From assembly GCA_913042885.1 (NCBI GenBank), contig CAJWLW010000040.1, positions 1-23,659 of the forward strand: a stretch of DNA of 23,659 bases. The letters run 5' to 3'. A model generated the notes under the pieces. It worked only from the letters and a program-made list of their open reading frames with translations, was not told the DNA's origin and searched no databases. The translations under genes and the position numbers were made by a program. Source of the DNA: an uncultured Lentisphaeria bacterium (lineage in GTDB: Bacteria; Verrucomicrobiota; Lentisphaeria; JABSQK01; CAJWLW01). Within the stretch, counting starts at the first letter, position 1; the number at the start of each line of letters is the position of its first letter. Positions 8,100-15,249 of the stretch are shown here, in pieces.

Positions 8100-10316
8100 G
8101 TGCCTGACATACAGCGAACCATGGGACTTACCGGCGCGACCCTGGTCGGCGTCAGCGCCATTGTCGGTGGCGGCATCCTGACTTTGGCCGGTGTGGCTTT
8201 CGTCGAAACCGGACCGAGTGCCGTCCTCGCGTTCTCCCTGAACGGCGTGATCGCGCTGATCACCGCCCTGAGTTTCGCCGAGCTTGCCGCGTCGTTTCCG
8301 GAGTCCGGCGGCACCTACGCCTTTGCCCGCAAGATCCTCCGGCTCGAAGCAGCCTTCCTGGTCGGCTGGGTTGTGTGGTTCGCCTCGATCGTCGCCGGCG
8401 TGCTCTACGCTCTGGGTTTCGCAGCGTTTGCGGTCTTCGCTATCATCGAATTAATTCGCGAACTCGGTCACACGCCGGCGGCATGGCTCACCTCCGGCTG
8501 GATCCCGACGATCGCGGCAATCATACCGATCGGCGTCTATACGCTGACACTGGTACGCAAGTCCGGCGGCAGCCGGGCCGCGACAATCGGCCACCTGGTC
8601 ATCTTTGTCATCCTCATCATCGGCGGCATCTGGGTCTTCATCAAGGACACGCCGGCGGATATGGCGTCGACCCTGACGCCGTTTTTTGTTCACGGTGCCG
8701 GCGGCCTGATCGCAGCCATGGGCTATTCCTTCATCGCGCTGCAGGGATTCGATCTGATCGCCGCGGTCGGCGGTGAGATCAAGGATCCGGAACGGGTCAT
8801 TCCGAAATCCATGATGCTCTCGCTGGCAATCGCTCTCGCCATATACATCCCTCTGCTGCTGATCGTCACGACCGTAGGCCTCAATCCTGGCGAAAACATC
8901 TCGGCAGTCAGCGCCGAGAATCCGGAAACCGTGATCGCTATTACGGTGCAGAATTACCTCGGCAAACCCGGCTTCTGGATGGTAATGGCCGCGGGGATTA
9001 TGTCGACGCTCTCCGCGTTGTGCGCCAACCTCTTTGCCGCCTCTCGGGTAGCACTGGCGATGGCACGCGACCGGACGCTGTCGCGGCAATTGAGCGGCAT
9101 TTCGACTACGCGCGGCACCCCGAGTCCGGCAATAATCGCCAGCGCAGTGATGATGGTCATGCTGTTGCTGGTCCTTCCCGATGTCGCCTCCGCCGGCGCT
9201 GCATCCAGCCTGATTTTTCTGATGTCGTTTGCCCTGGCCCACTGGATCTGCATCCTGGCGCATCGCCGTGGCGGCCTCGATCCCAGAAAATTCAAGGTTC
9301 CGTTCTTCCCGGTCCTGCCAATCATTGGCATCATCGCATGCCTGTCCCTGGCCGGATTCCAGGCTGTGACCGTGCCGGCCGCCGGAAAGGTGGCGCTCGC
9401 CTGGCTGATATTGGGCGGCGGTATGTACTGGGTGCTGTTTGCGCGCCAAGCGCGGGTCTACGACGCTTCTGCAGAAGCGCTCAATCCGCAACTCATGCGA
9501 TTGCGCGGGCGCAACCCCCTGGTCCTCGTACCAATTGCCAACCCCGCAAACGCAGAATCGATGGTGACCGTTGCCGATGCCATGGCCCCGCCCAATTTCG
9601 GGCGCGTGCTGCTGCTCAACGTCGTCACCCTGGCAGATTCGAACGACCCCAACGTTCAGCCTCCGGAACTGGCAGACGCGCAAAAAGTTCTGGCCAAGTC
9701 GCTGACCGCCTCATTCGCACACGGACTGGCACCCGAGGCGCTGACAACTGTCGCGGCCAATCCGTGGGAAGAAATCCAACGCGTGGCGCGCGTTCATCGC
9801 TGCGAGAGTCTGCTGATGGGTTTCAGCAATATCACCGAGCACGTGATGAACAAGAAAGTCGAGGAACTGATCGGCCGCGTGGCCTGCGACGTCGTCGTGC
9901 TGCGGGCGCCGAACGGCTGGAAACTGACCGACGCGCGCCGCGTGCTTGTACCGGTGGGGGGCCGCAGCGGACATCGGGTGCTCCGTGCAAGACTGCTCGG
10001 CAGTCTGCAACGCACCGGCCTGCGGTTGGTGACGTTCCTCCAGGTTGTCAGGCCGGATGTGAGCGATCGGGCCCGCGCCGAAATAGAAAAAGAACTCCGG
10101 CAATTTGCCGACGACGAGGCCCCTGAGAACCTCGCGACCATCGTCGAACCCAGCAGCGACGTCATTGCAACGATCAAGACCCAATCGCAGTCGGCCGACC
10201 TGATCATTCTCGGCCTGCAGCGCCAAGGTTCGAAACACCGAACCTTCGGCGACTTTGCGCTAGCCGTGGCGCGCGAAACCACCTGCGCGATCATCATGAT
10301 CAGCCAGAAGGATTAA
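8100..10316 (+). CDS. APC-superfamily amino acid permease fused to universal-stress (Usp) domains
   Basis: The 738-residue protein has about 12 hydrophobic segments over residues 1-460. The first carries GVSAIVGGGILTLAG, the substrate-binding helix signature of APC transporters, followed by LSFAELAASFPESGGTYAFA. Residues about 480-738 are soluble and look like two Usp-type domains: one ending CDVVVLRAP, the second starting RRVLVPVGG and ending TTCAIIMIS. The second carries the LIILGLQRQG strand; its nucleotide-binding glycines are partly altered. Such fusions are a known APC arrangement, and the cytosolic Usp part is thought to regulate transport. The start is GTG at 8100; the ATG at 8121 is an alternative, and neither has a clear ribosome site. 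The substrate is probably an amino acid or amine but is not determinable here. Confidence 0.9.
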   Translation: MPDIQRTMGLTGATLVGVSAIVGGGILTLAGVAFVETGPSAVLAFSLNGVIALITALSFAELAASFPESGGTYAFARKILRLEAAFLVGWVVWFASIVAGVLYALGFAAFAVFAIIELIRELGHTPAAWLTSGWIPTIAAIIPIGVYTLTLVRKSGGSRAATIGHLVIFVILIIGGIWVFIKDTPADMASTLTPFFVHGAGGLIAAMGYSFIALQGFDLIAAVGGEIKDPERVIPKSMMLSLAIALAIYIPLLLIVTTVGLNPGENISAVSAENPETVIAITVQNYLGKPGFWMVMAAGIMSTLSALCANLFAASRVALAMARDRTLSRQLSGISTTRGTPSPAIIASAVMMVMLLLVLPDVASAGAASSLIFLMSFALAHWICILAHRRGGLDPRKFKVPFFPVLPIIGIIACLSLAGFQAVTVPAAGKVALAWLILGGGMYWVLFARQARVYDASAEALNPQLMRLRGRNPLVLVPIANPANAESMVTVADAMAPPNFGRVLLLNVVTLADSNDPNVQPPELADAQKVLAKSLTASFAHGLAPEALTTVAANPWEEIQRVARVHRCESLLMGFSNITEHVMNKKVEELIGRVACDVVVLRAPNGWKLTDARRVLVPVGGRSGHRVLRARLLGSLQRTGLRLVTFLQVVRPDVSDRARAEIEKELRQFADDEAPENLATIVEPSSDVIATIKTQSQSADLIILGLQRQGSKHRTFGDFALAVARETTCAIIMISQKD

Positions 10317-10332
10317 GAAAAAAAACTTAATC
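10311..10332. repeat. Perfect AT-rich inverted repeat with an A8 loop at the permease stop codon
   Basis: GATTAAG (10311-10317) and CTTAATC (10326-10332) flank eight A residues. The permease TAA stop is inside the left arm. It sits between two convergent genes, 20 bases from the end of the SDR gene. It lacks a GC stem with a following U-tract, so it is not a classical terminator; on the minus strand the loop is T8. Confidence 0.7.
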
Positions 10333-10351
10333 GAATTACCGCTTCTCTCCC

Positions 10352-11125
10352 CTATTCCGGCGTGACATATGCCGCCGTGATGCCACCATCGACGTTGAAG
10401 GTGGCGCCGGTAACGTAGGACGAGCGGTCGGACGCCAGATACAGCGCAGCCTGCGCCATCTCAGCTGCAAGACCGAAACGGCCCAGAGGCACATGCACCA
10501 GGCGTCTTTGCTTCTTCTCGTCGGTGTCGAGGTAGTCCATCAGCATCTTTGTCTGCAGCGGCCCGGGGCACAACGCGTTGACACGAATATTCTGCCGGGC
10601 ATGAATGACCGCAAGTTCCCGGGTCATGGCAAGTACACCGCCCTTGCTGGCAGTGTACGCTAATTGCGGCGTCGCGGCACCGAGCTGCGCCACAAACGAG
10701 GCGGTGTTGATCACAACGCCGCCGCCGGCCCGCTGCAATGCGGCAATACCGTACTTGCAGCCGAAAAAGACCCCCTTGAGATTGACCGCCATCGTCAGGT
10801 CCCAGACTTCTTCGGTTGTCTCCGAAGCATCGCCATCATCGGGATGCATGATCCCGGCGTTGTTGAAGAGAATATCGAGGCGTCCGTATGTCTCCTCCGC
10901 TGCCGCAACCATGCGTTCACAGTCGGCAGCCTGCGATACGTCTGCGTGCAGGCTGATGGCGCGGCCGCCGGCCTTCTCTACCATCGCCACGGTTTCCTGG
11001 GCACCGGCGTCGGCGATATCGACAATGACGGTCGCAGCACCTTCAGCAGCGAAGAGCAGACCCGTTTCCCGGCCGATGCCCGAGGCACCGCCAGTGATCA
11101 CTGCCACTTTGCCAGAGAGTTCCAT
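10352..11125 (-). CDS. SDR family NAD(P)-dependent oxidoreductase
   Basis: This is a 257-residue classical short-chain dehydrogenase. It shows TGGASGIG at 11-18 (dinucleotide binding), an Asp after the second strand in VIVDIAD (suggesting NAD preference), NNAG at 88-91, catalytic Ser143, and YTASK with Tyr157 and Lys161. The closing signature SSYVTGATFNVDGG is intact. The substrate is probably a sugar, sugar acid or similar alcohol. It is the third gene of a minus-strand operon with the creatininase-like and glutamine-amidotransferase genes, 30 bases after the latter, so it may act on the product of those hydrolases. Confidence 0.92.
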   Translation of the reverse strand: MELSGKVAVITGGASGIGRETGLLFAAEGAATVIVDIADAGAQETVAMVEKAGGRAISLHADVSQAADCERMVAAAEETYGRLDILFNNAGIMHPDDGDASETTEEVWDLTMAVNLKGVFFGCKYGIAALQRAGGGVVINTASFVAQLGAATPQLAYTASKGGVLAMTRELAVIHARQNIRVNALCPGPLQTKMLMDYLDTDEKKQRRLVHVPLGRFGLAAEMAQAALYLASDRSSYVTGATFNVDGGITAAYVTPE

Positions 11126-11155
11126 TTATCCGAACGTTGTTGGCTTGGTTGGTGT

Positions 11156-11881
11156 TTACAATCCAGCGACGAACCGGTCGAACAGCCTCTGCTGCACCGG
11201 ATCGACGGCCGCGGTAATCTCCGGATGCCACTGCACCGCCAGTAGCCGATGGCCGCGTGATTCAACCGCTTCGACCGTGCCGTCGGCAGCTGTAGCGACC
11301 ACCTCCAGCGGCGCCGGAACCTTCCGAATAGACTGGTGGTGCCAAGAGGCAATTTCACATTCGGTCACACCGAGCACTTCCGACAATTTCGAATCCGGCT
11401 CGATCGCCACGCTGTGTGACGTGAAAGTAGTCGGATTCGGGTCGTCCGGAGCAGCGGCGGGATTAGGCACACGGTGATCCAGTTCACCGGCGATGTCCGG
11501 CAGATGCAGATGCAGGCTGCCACCCAGTGCAACGTTGACAATTTGAATGCCGCGGCAGATCCCGAACAGCGGGACGTCGGCATCAAGTGCTCTGCAAACC
11601 ATGGCGATCTCGTCACGATCGCGGTCGATATCCGTCATGTAGATGGTGTCATGATCATCGCCGCCGTACACTGCCGGGTCGATATCGCCGCCACCGGCGA
11701 GAATCAAACCGTCAAGCCGCTGCAAGCACTCGACGATATCCGCATCACCGGGGGGCACAAGCACGACAACGCCCCCAGCCCGGCGGACACATTCGACGTA
11801 CTCGACCGGCAATGAATAGCGGCCGGCTGCGTCGCGGCCATAGGTCGTTATCCCGATCAGCGGTTTGATCATCCGGGGCAT
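11156..11881 (-). CDS. Class I glutamine amidotransferase, gamma-glutamyl-GABA hydrolase (PuuD-like) family
   Basis: The 241-residue enzyme has the class I amidotransferase triad: nucleophile Cys109 in GICRGIQ, and His219 and Glu221 in VQWHPE. The N-terminal PLIGITTY and the LILAGGGDIDP segment are typical of the PuuD branch, which hydrolyses gamma-glutamyl amides such as gamma-glutamyl-GABA. The start is chosen at 11881 because its ATG overlaps the upstream creatininase-like stop as TGATG, indicating coupled translation; an ATG at 11872 (MIKPLIG) is the alternative. No polyamine genes are nearby. The coupling to a creatininase homologue suggests an unidentified amide substrate. Confidence 0.9.
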   Translation of the reverse strand: MPRMIKPLIGITTYGRDAAGRYSLPVEYVECVRRAGGVVVLVPPGDADIVECLQRLDGLILAGGGDIDPAVYGGDDHDTIYMTDIDRDRDEIAMVCRALDADVPLFGICRGIQIVNVALGGSLHLHLPDIAGELDHRVPNPAAAPDDPNPTTFTSHSVAIEPDSKLSEVLGVTECEIASWHHQSIRKVPAPLEVVATAADGTVEAVESRGHRLLAVQWHPEITAAVDPVQQRLFDRFVAGL

Positions 11882-12750
11882 CAGATATCCAACTGATTCC
11901 ACGGCATCGGCATCGCCGGCCGCTCGCCGTGATGATCAACTCGTTCGTCCTTGGGGCGATCCTTGAACCAACTCACGAGCGCCACAAGCTGCTTGACCGC
12001 CTCGTCACAGGCGCGTTTGCCCTTTTCTACCGTCGCCAGCTCACAGTCGCCCATGACCCCGGAAGCGGTGTACGAACTGGTCCACCCGATAACTGACGCA
12101 GGACCCTCGGCAAAAAGATCAACGTGCATGAACGGGCTGTTCTCGGCGTTGAACGAAACGTAGTCGCTCTTGACCTTGTCCCGGCGCACGTTGTCCTCGT
12201 CCAGGTACATGTACATCGAGGTCTCGAGCTCGCCGGCATGCGCACAACCTCCGGGGATACGCCCCTCCCGCCATCCCGGGAGGAATTCCTTGTCGACAGT
12301 CAGCAGGTTCCACCAGGCGGTGCAGATGCATTCCGCGTCCGTTTCCAGATTGGCGCGGCGGGCGACCAGACCGAGGTTGGGCATGTTCGAGCCATGGCCG
12401 TTGAGCAGGATGATCTTCTTGAGACCGTGGTAGGCCAGTGATTTGACGATGTCGAAAACGTGCTCGATAAAATGCTCGTAGTGGCTGTTGATGGTCCCGG
12501 GAAAATCCATGACGTGGCCGGTATAGCCGTAGGCAACGATCGGCAGCACCTTCATCTTCTCGGGAATCTGCTGACCCGCTCCCACAGCGACGCCGGTCGG
12601 ACAGACCAGGTCAACATCGAGCGGCAGATGAGGGCCGTGCTGCTCGACAGCACCACAGGGAACGATACATACCTGCCCATCGGCAACCACCTCGTTGATC
12701 TCAGGCCACGTGAGTTTCTCGTAGCGATATTCAGTTCGGGCACGGGACAT
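11881..12750 (-). CDS. Creatininase family amidohydrolase
   Basis: The 289-residue protein has the complete binuclear metal site of the creatininase family: Glu36, His38 and an Asp at 45/47 in GAVEQHGPHLPLDVD, His119 in NGHGSN, and Glu174 in HAGELETS. Members hydrolyse creatinine, or formamide-type and N-acyl bonds in cofactor pathways such as riboflavin- or mycofactocin-related routes. This one cannot be assigned a substrate. The start at 12750 is supported by GGAG (12759-12762) eight bases upstream; an in-frame ATG at 12813 lacks such support. It is the first gene of a three-gene minus-strand operon, ending in a one-base overlap with the amidotransferase start. Confidence 0.92.
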   Translation of the reverse strand: MSRARTEYRYEKLTWPEINEVVADGQVCIVPCGAVEQHGPHLPLDVDLVCPTGVAVGAGQQIPEKMKVLPIVAYGYTGHVMDFPGTINSHYEHFIEHVFDIVKSLAYHGLKKIILLNGHGSNMPNLGLVARRANLETDAECICTAWWNLLTVDKEFLPGWREGRIPGGCAHAGELETSMYMYLDEDNVRRDKVKSDYVSFNAENSPFMHVDLFAEGPASVIGWTSSYTASGVMGDCELATVEKGKRACDEAVKQLVALVSWFKDRPKDERVDHHGERPAMPMPWNQLDI

Positions 12751-12922
12751 GAGGCTCGCTCCGGTTATTCGAGTGGACCTTGGTGTGGTGCGGGCATTCC
12801 AGCCCATGGACAAGAAACCCTAACGCACCCGTGGCCTGCGTTCAACCACCTTTCGTCGTGCACCCATTTCACTATTGTCGAAAAACCAGCAACGACGTCG
12901 TCAACGACCCACCGGGAACCTC

Positions 12923-12961
12923 ATGAAAAGCATCGTTATTGATCGCGCTGTCACCACATAA
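12923..12961 (+). pseudogene. Possible stub of a zinc-type alcohol dehydrogenase start
   Basis: This lies in the 277-base gap between the creatininase-like gene and the lyxose-isomerase-like gene. A 12-codon frame reads MKSIVIDRAVTT and then stops. MKSIVIDR followed by a hydrophilic strand is a common beginning of medium-chain sugar-alcohol/hexonate dehydrogenases. A GGGAA sequence precedes it by five bases. Nothing convincing follows in any frame before the opposite-strand gene ends at 13028. It could equally be chance. The rest of the gap shows no gene. Confidence 0.2.
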
Positions 12962-13027
12962 TTGGGCACTGCCATCCGGCCTTCGCGATGTGCTCAAAAT
13001 ACAAGCCGTCCCGAGCCGACACAACGG

Positions 13028-13723
13028 TCATGCGGGCGGGTATTCGTGCACCAGAAAATGCACCGCCGGCTCATCCTCTTCAATGGTGCTGAACCGCTCG
13101 CACGGTGTCAGAAAACAATTGTCATTCCAATCGTCACAAACGCGGCTGACCTCGCCGCTGACGGTGTAACGGCCGCCGCGGATCTCGATGCCGGTGCCTT
13201 CCTTATTCCAGAACTGATGAATCAGACCCGGCGGCACCGCCAGGCTCTGCCCGGGCTCGATCGCCAGGACCTCACCGGCTGTACAACTCCGGGTGACACC
13301 GTCCAACTGCACCGTGAAGTCATCCTCCGAGCATTCCCCGTCGGCTGTCGATTGGTACAGCCTGATCATCAGGGTACCGCCACCGCGATTAATGATGTCT
13401 TCCATCTTGTGCCGGTGAAAATGCAATGGTGGCTTCTGGTTCTCCGGATCGAGAATGAGCTTCTCCGCGTAGTCCTTTGGCGTCGGAAATTTCGACGAAC
13501 CGTTGCGCATGGTCAGGAGCACACGGCCGTAATTCTCAAAATCGTCGAGACCGAAATCGGTGACATCCCAGCCGAGCATACAGGCGCGAATTTCATCGGC
13601 CTCCGGCCCCTTGTCTCGCCAGTCATCGACTGTCCAATTCGCGAAAGGCGGCAGGGAGAATCCGACCGTCTCGAAGGCTTCCCTGGCGATCTCGATAATT
13701 TCATTGATACGTGATCTTTTCAT
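13028..13723 (-). CDS. D-lyxose ketol-isomerase family cupin
   Basis: The 231-residue protein matches the D-lyxose isomerase family (interconverting D-lyxose and D-xylulose, also acting on D-mannose) from its start MKRSRINEIIE. It carries WDVTDFG and a cupin core with metal ligands His101, His103 and Glu108 in LHFHRHKMEDIINRGGG and His169 in GLIHQFW. Length is as expected. The start at 13723 gives the conserved N-terminus; an in-frame ATG at 13774 adds unconserved residues. No strong ribosome site is visible. It is divergent from the sugar isomerase/epimerase gene across 127 bases. Confidence 0.9.
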   Translation of the reverse strand: MKRSRINEIIEIAREAFETVGFSLPPFANWTVDDWRDKGPEADEIRACMLGWDVTDFGLDDFENYGRVLLTMRNGSSKFPTPKDYAEKLILDPENQKPPLHFHRHKMEDIINRGGGTLMIRLYQSTADGECSEDDFTVQLDGVTRSCTAGEVLAIEPGQSLAVPPGLIHQFWNKEGTGIEIRGGRYTVSGEVSRVCDDWNDNCFLTPCERFSTIEEDEPAVHFLVHEYPPA

Positions 13724-13850
13724 CTTTGGCTGTCTCGGATTTCGGTCGGAAACTGTAGTGTCGCACAACGCCATGTCCAGCTATATTCCTAAACGTTGCC
13801 ATTATGACGAAACTCAAAGATGGGGAGTCTTATGAGACGGACTGCGGCAA

Positions 13851-14759
13851 ATGACTGACGATATCCGTGACTATGCCAGGATCGGGCTGGCGCATTTCAT
13901 GTTTTATCCGGACTGTGTCGTCGACGAGCAGGTCAACATCACAACGCTGCCCGGCATACTGGCGCGCGACGACATCGAGGTGGTCGATTTCTGCCTGCCC
14001 TACGATGTTGCCGGTCGTACCGAGCTGACTGCGGCACTGCGCGCCTGCAACAAGCACCTGGGATTTGCCATCCATCCTTTCCCGTTGGATAAAATTTGTG
14101 TGGGCACGACCGTCGACAACGAAAAGGCCCTGACTCGAATGATCCTCGAAGATCAACTCGCAGCAGCCGCGGCTGCCGGTGCCCACGCATTTACCATCGC
14201 GTCCGGCATCGATCCAGGTGTCGCCGCACGGCAGGCGGCCATAGATCAGCTACGCGAGGTCTGCCGCTGGTTGTGCCGCCAAGCGGCAGAGCATGACATG
14301 ACGGTGCTGCTGGAGCCGTTCGACCGCGACACGCACCGCCGCTTCCTGATGGGGCCCACAACCGAGTGCGTCGAATTCGTCGAATCCCTGCAGCCGGAAA
14401 TCGACAACTTGCGACTGCAGCTCGATATCGCACACATCCTTCTGTCCGGCGAAACATTTGAACACGCCATCACCACAGCCGCCGAACACATCGGACACGT
14501 ACATCTCGGCAACTGTTACATCAGCGATCCGGCAGATCCGTTCTATGGCGACAAGCACCCGCCGATCGGCTATCCCGGCGGCGAAATCGACGTACCGCAA
14601 CTGACGGTGGCGTTGCGGGCACTGCTGAACATCGGCTATCTCGATCGGGACCAGCGCGGCACCATGGCTATCGAGACCCGCCCTGTCGCCGGCAGCAACG
14701 TCGAAGAGCTGATCCAAGACGGTCTGGCAAAATTGGACCAGGCCTGGGGTGACGTGTAG
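13851..14759 (+). CDS. Sugar phosphate isomerase/epimerase family protein (xylose-isomerase-like TIM barrel)
   Basis: The 302-residue protein belongs to the AP-endonuclease-2/xylose-isomerase-like fold. Likely metal ligands are spaced as in ketohexose 3-epimerases and related enzymes: Glu155 in LLEPFDRD, Asp192 and His195 in LDIAHI, His218 in HVHLGNC, and Glu275 in AIETRP. A less usual segment DKHPPIGYPGGEID lies near 234-246. The substrate is probably a ketose or inosose. The start lacks a clear ribosome site. It is divergent from the lyxose-isomerase-like gene, so the two may share a control region, and it converges on the truncated DUF4432 gene five bases away. Confidence 0.88.
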   Translation: MTDDIRDYARIGLAHFMFYPDCVVDEQVNITTLPGILARDDIEVVDFCLPYDVAGRTELTAALRACNKHLGFAIHPFPLDKICVGTTVDNEKALTRMILEDQLAAAAAAGAHAFTIASGIDPGVAARQAAIDQLREVCRWLCRQAAEHDMTVLLEPFDRDTHRRFLMGPTTECVEFVESLQPEIDNLRLQLDIAHILLSGETFEHAITTAAEHIGHVHLGNCYISDPADPFYGDKHPPIGYPGGEIDVPQLTVALRALLNIGYLDRDQRGTMAIETRPVAGSNVEELIQDGLAKLDQAWGDV

Positions 14760-14764
14760 CCAAT

Positions 14765-15169
14765 TTACGGCAACGAATCCTCGAAGGCGGCAATCTCTTC
14801 AGCACCGTCGAGCACGCCAATCTCCATGCTAAACTCGCGAACCTCTCCGGGTGCAATGTGTTCGAGGGTGCCGGCGTCGCGATTGGCCTGGCGCCCCATC
14901 ACCGAGCAGTTGCCCGGCTCGATGCCGACCACATACGAACCACTCACGAAATGAGTCCACTGGCTAAGTACAGGCAGCTCGATGCTGTTGTACTTCCAGT
15001 AGACACCGAGCCCGTCACGCAGTTTGTCGTTGACAATGGCAACGCTTGCTGCGCCTTCGGAATCTGCGTTGAGCGTATGCACATAAACCGCCTCGCCATT
15101 GTCCGGGGCCGGCGCGCCGATTGTCCCGAACGCTCGACCATCGGCCTCGGCGTCGTCAGCGGTATCAAT
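14765..15169 (-). pseudogene. 5'-truncated DUF4432 (aldose 1-epimerase-like) gene remnant
   Basis: The minus-strand frame is open from a TAA at 15170-15172 to the stop at 14765 and encodes about 134 residues. They match the last third of DUF4432 proteins, sugar mutarotase-fold proteins normally about 330-400 residues long. Matches include DDAEADGRAFGTIGAP, VAIVNDKLRDGLGVYWKY, LPVLSQWTHF, YVVGIEPGNC and ending in IAPGEVREFSMEIGVLDGA. No start codon exists at the proper place (the first is a GTG at 15082, inside the domain). The 80 bases up to the neighbouring SDR stop cannot hold the missing two thirds. The surviving part has no internal stop, so the loss may be recent. Confidence 0.75.
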
Positions 15170-15213
15170 TTACATCGCCGCCTGGAAGGACAGCGCTACG
15201 GGGGAGAACCTGC

Positions 15214-15231
15214 GACGGCCGATCGGCCGTC
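15214..15231. repeat. 18-bp perfect palindrome between the DUF4432 remnant and the zinc-finger SDR
   Basis: GACGGCCGATCGGCCGTC is its own reverse complement. It could fold as a seven-pair stem with a GATC loop, just past the 3' end of the SDR gene on the minus strand. No T-run follows on that side. It may be a weak terminator, a protein site or a trace of the deletion that truncated the DUF4432 gene. Confidence 0.7.
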
Positions 15232-15249
15232 TCGACTAGATCGGCAACC

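Noticed and set aside
8451..9683. 410-codon minus-strand frame opposite the permease
   Set aside because: The translation is low-complexity in R, G, D and H and lacks membrane segments, while the plus strand encodes a clear transporter.
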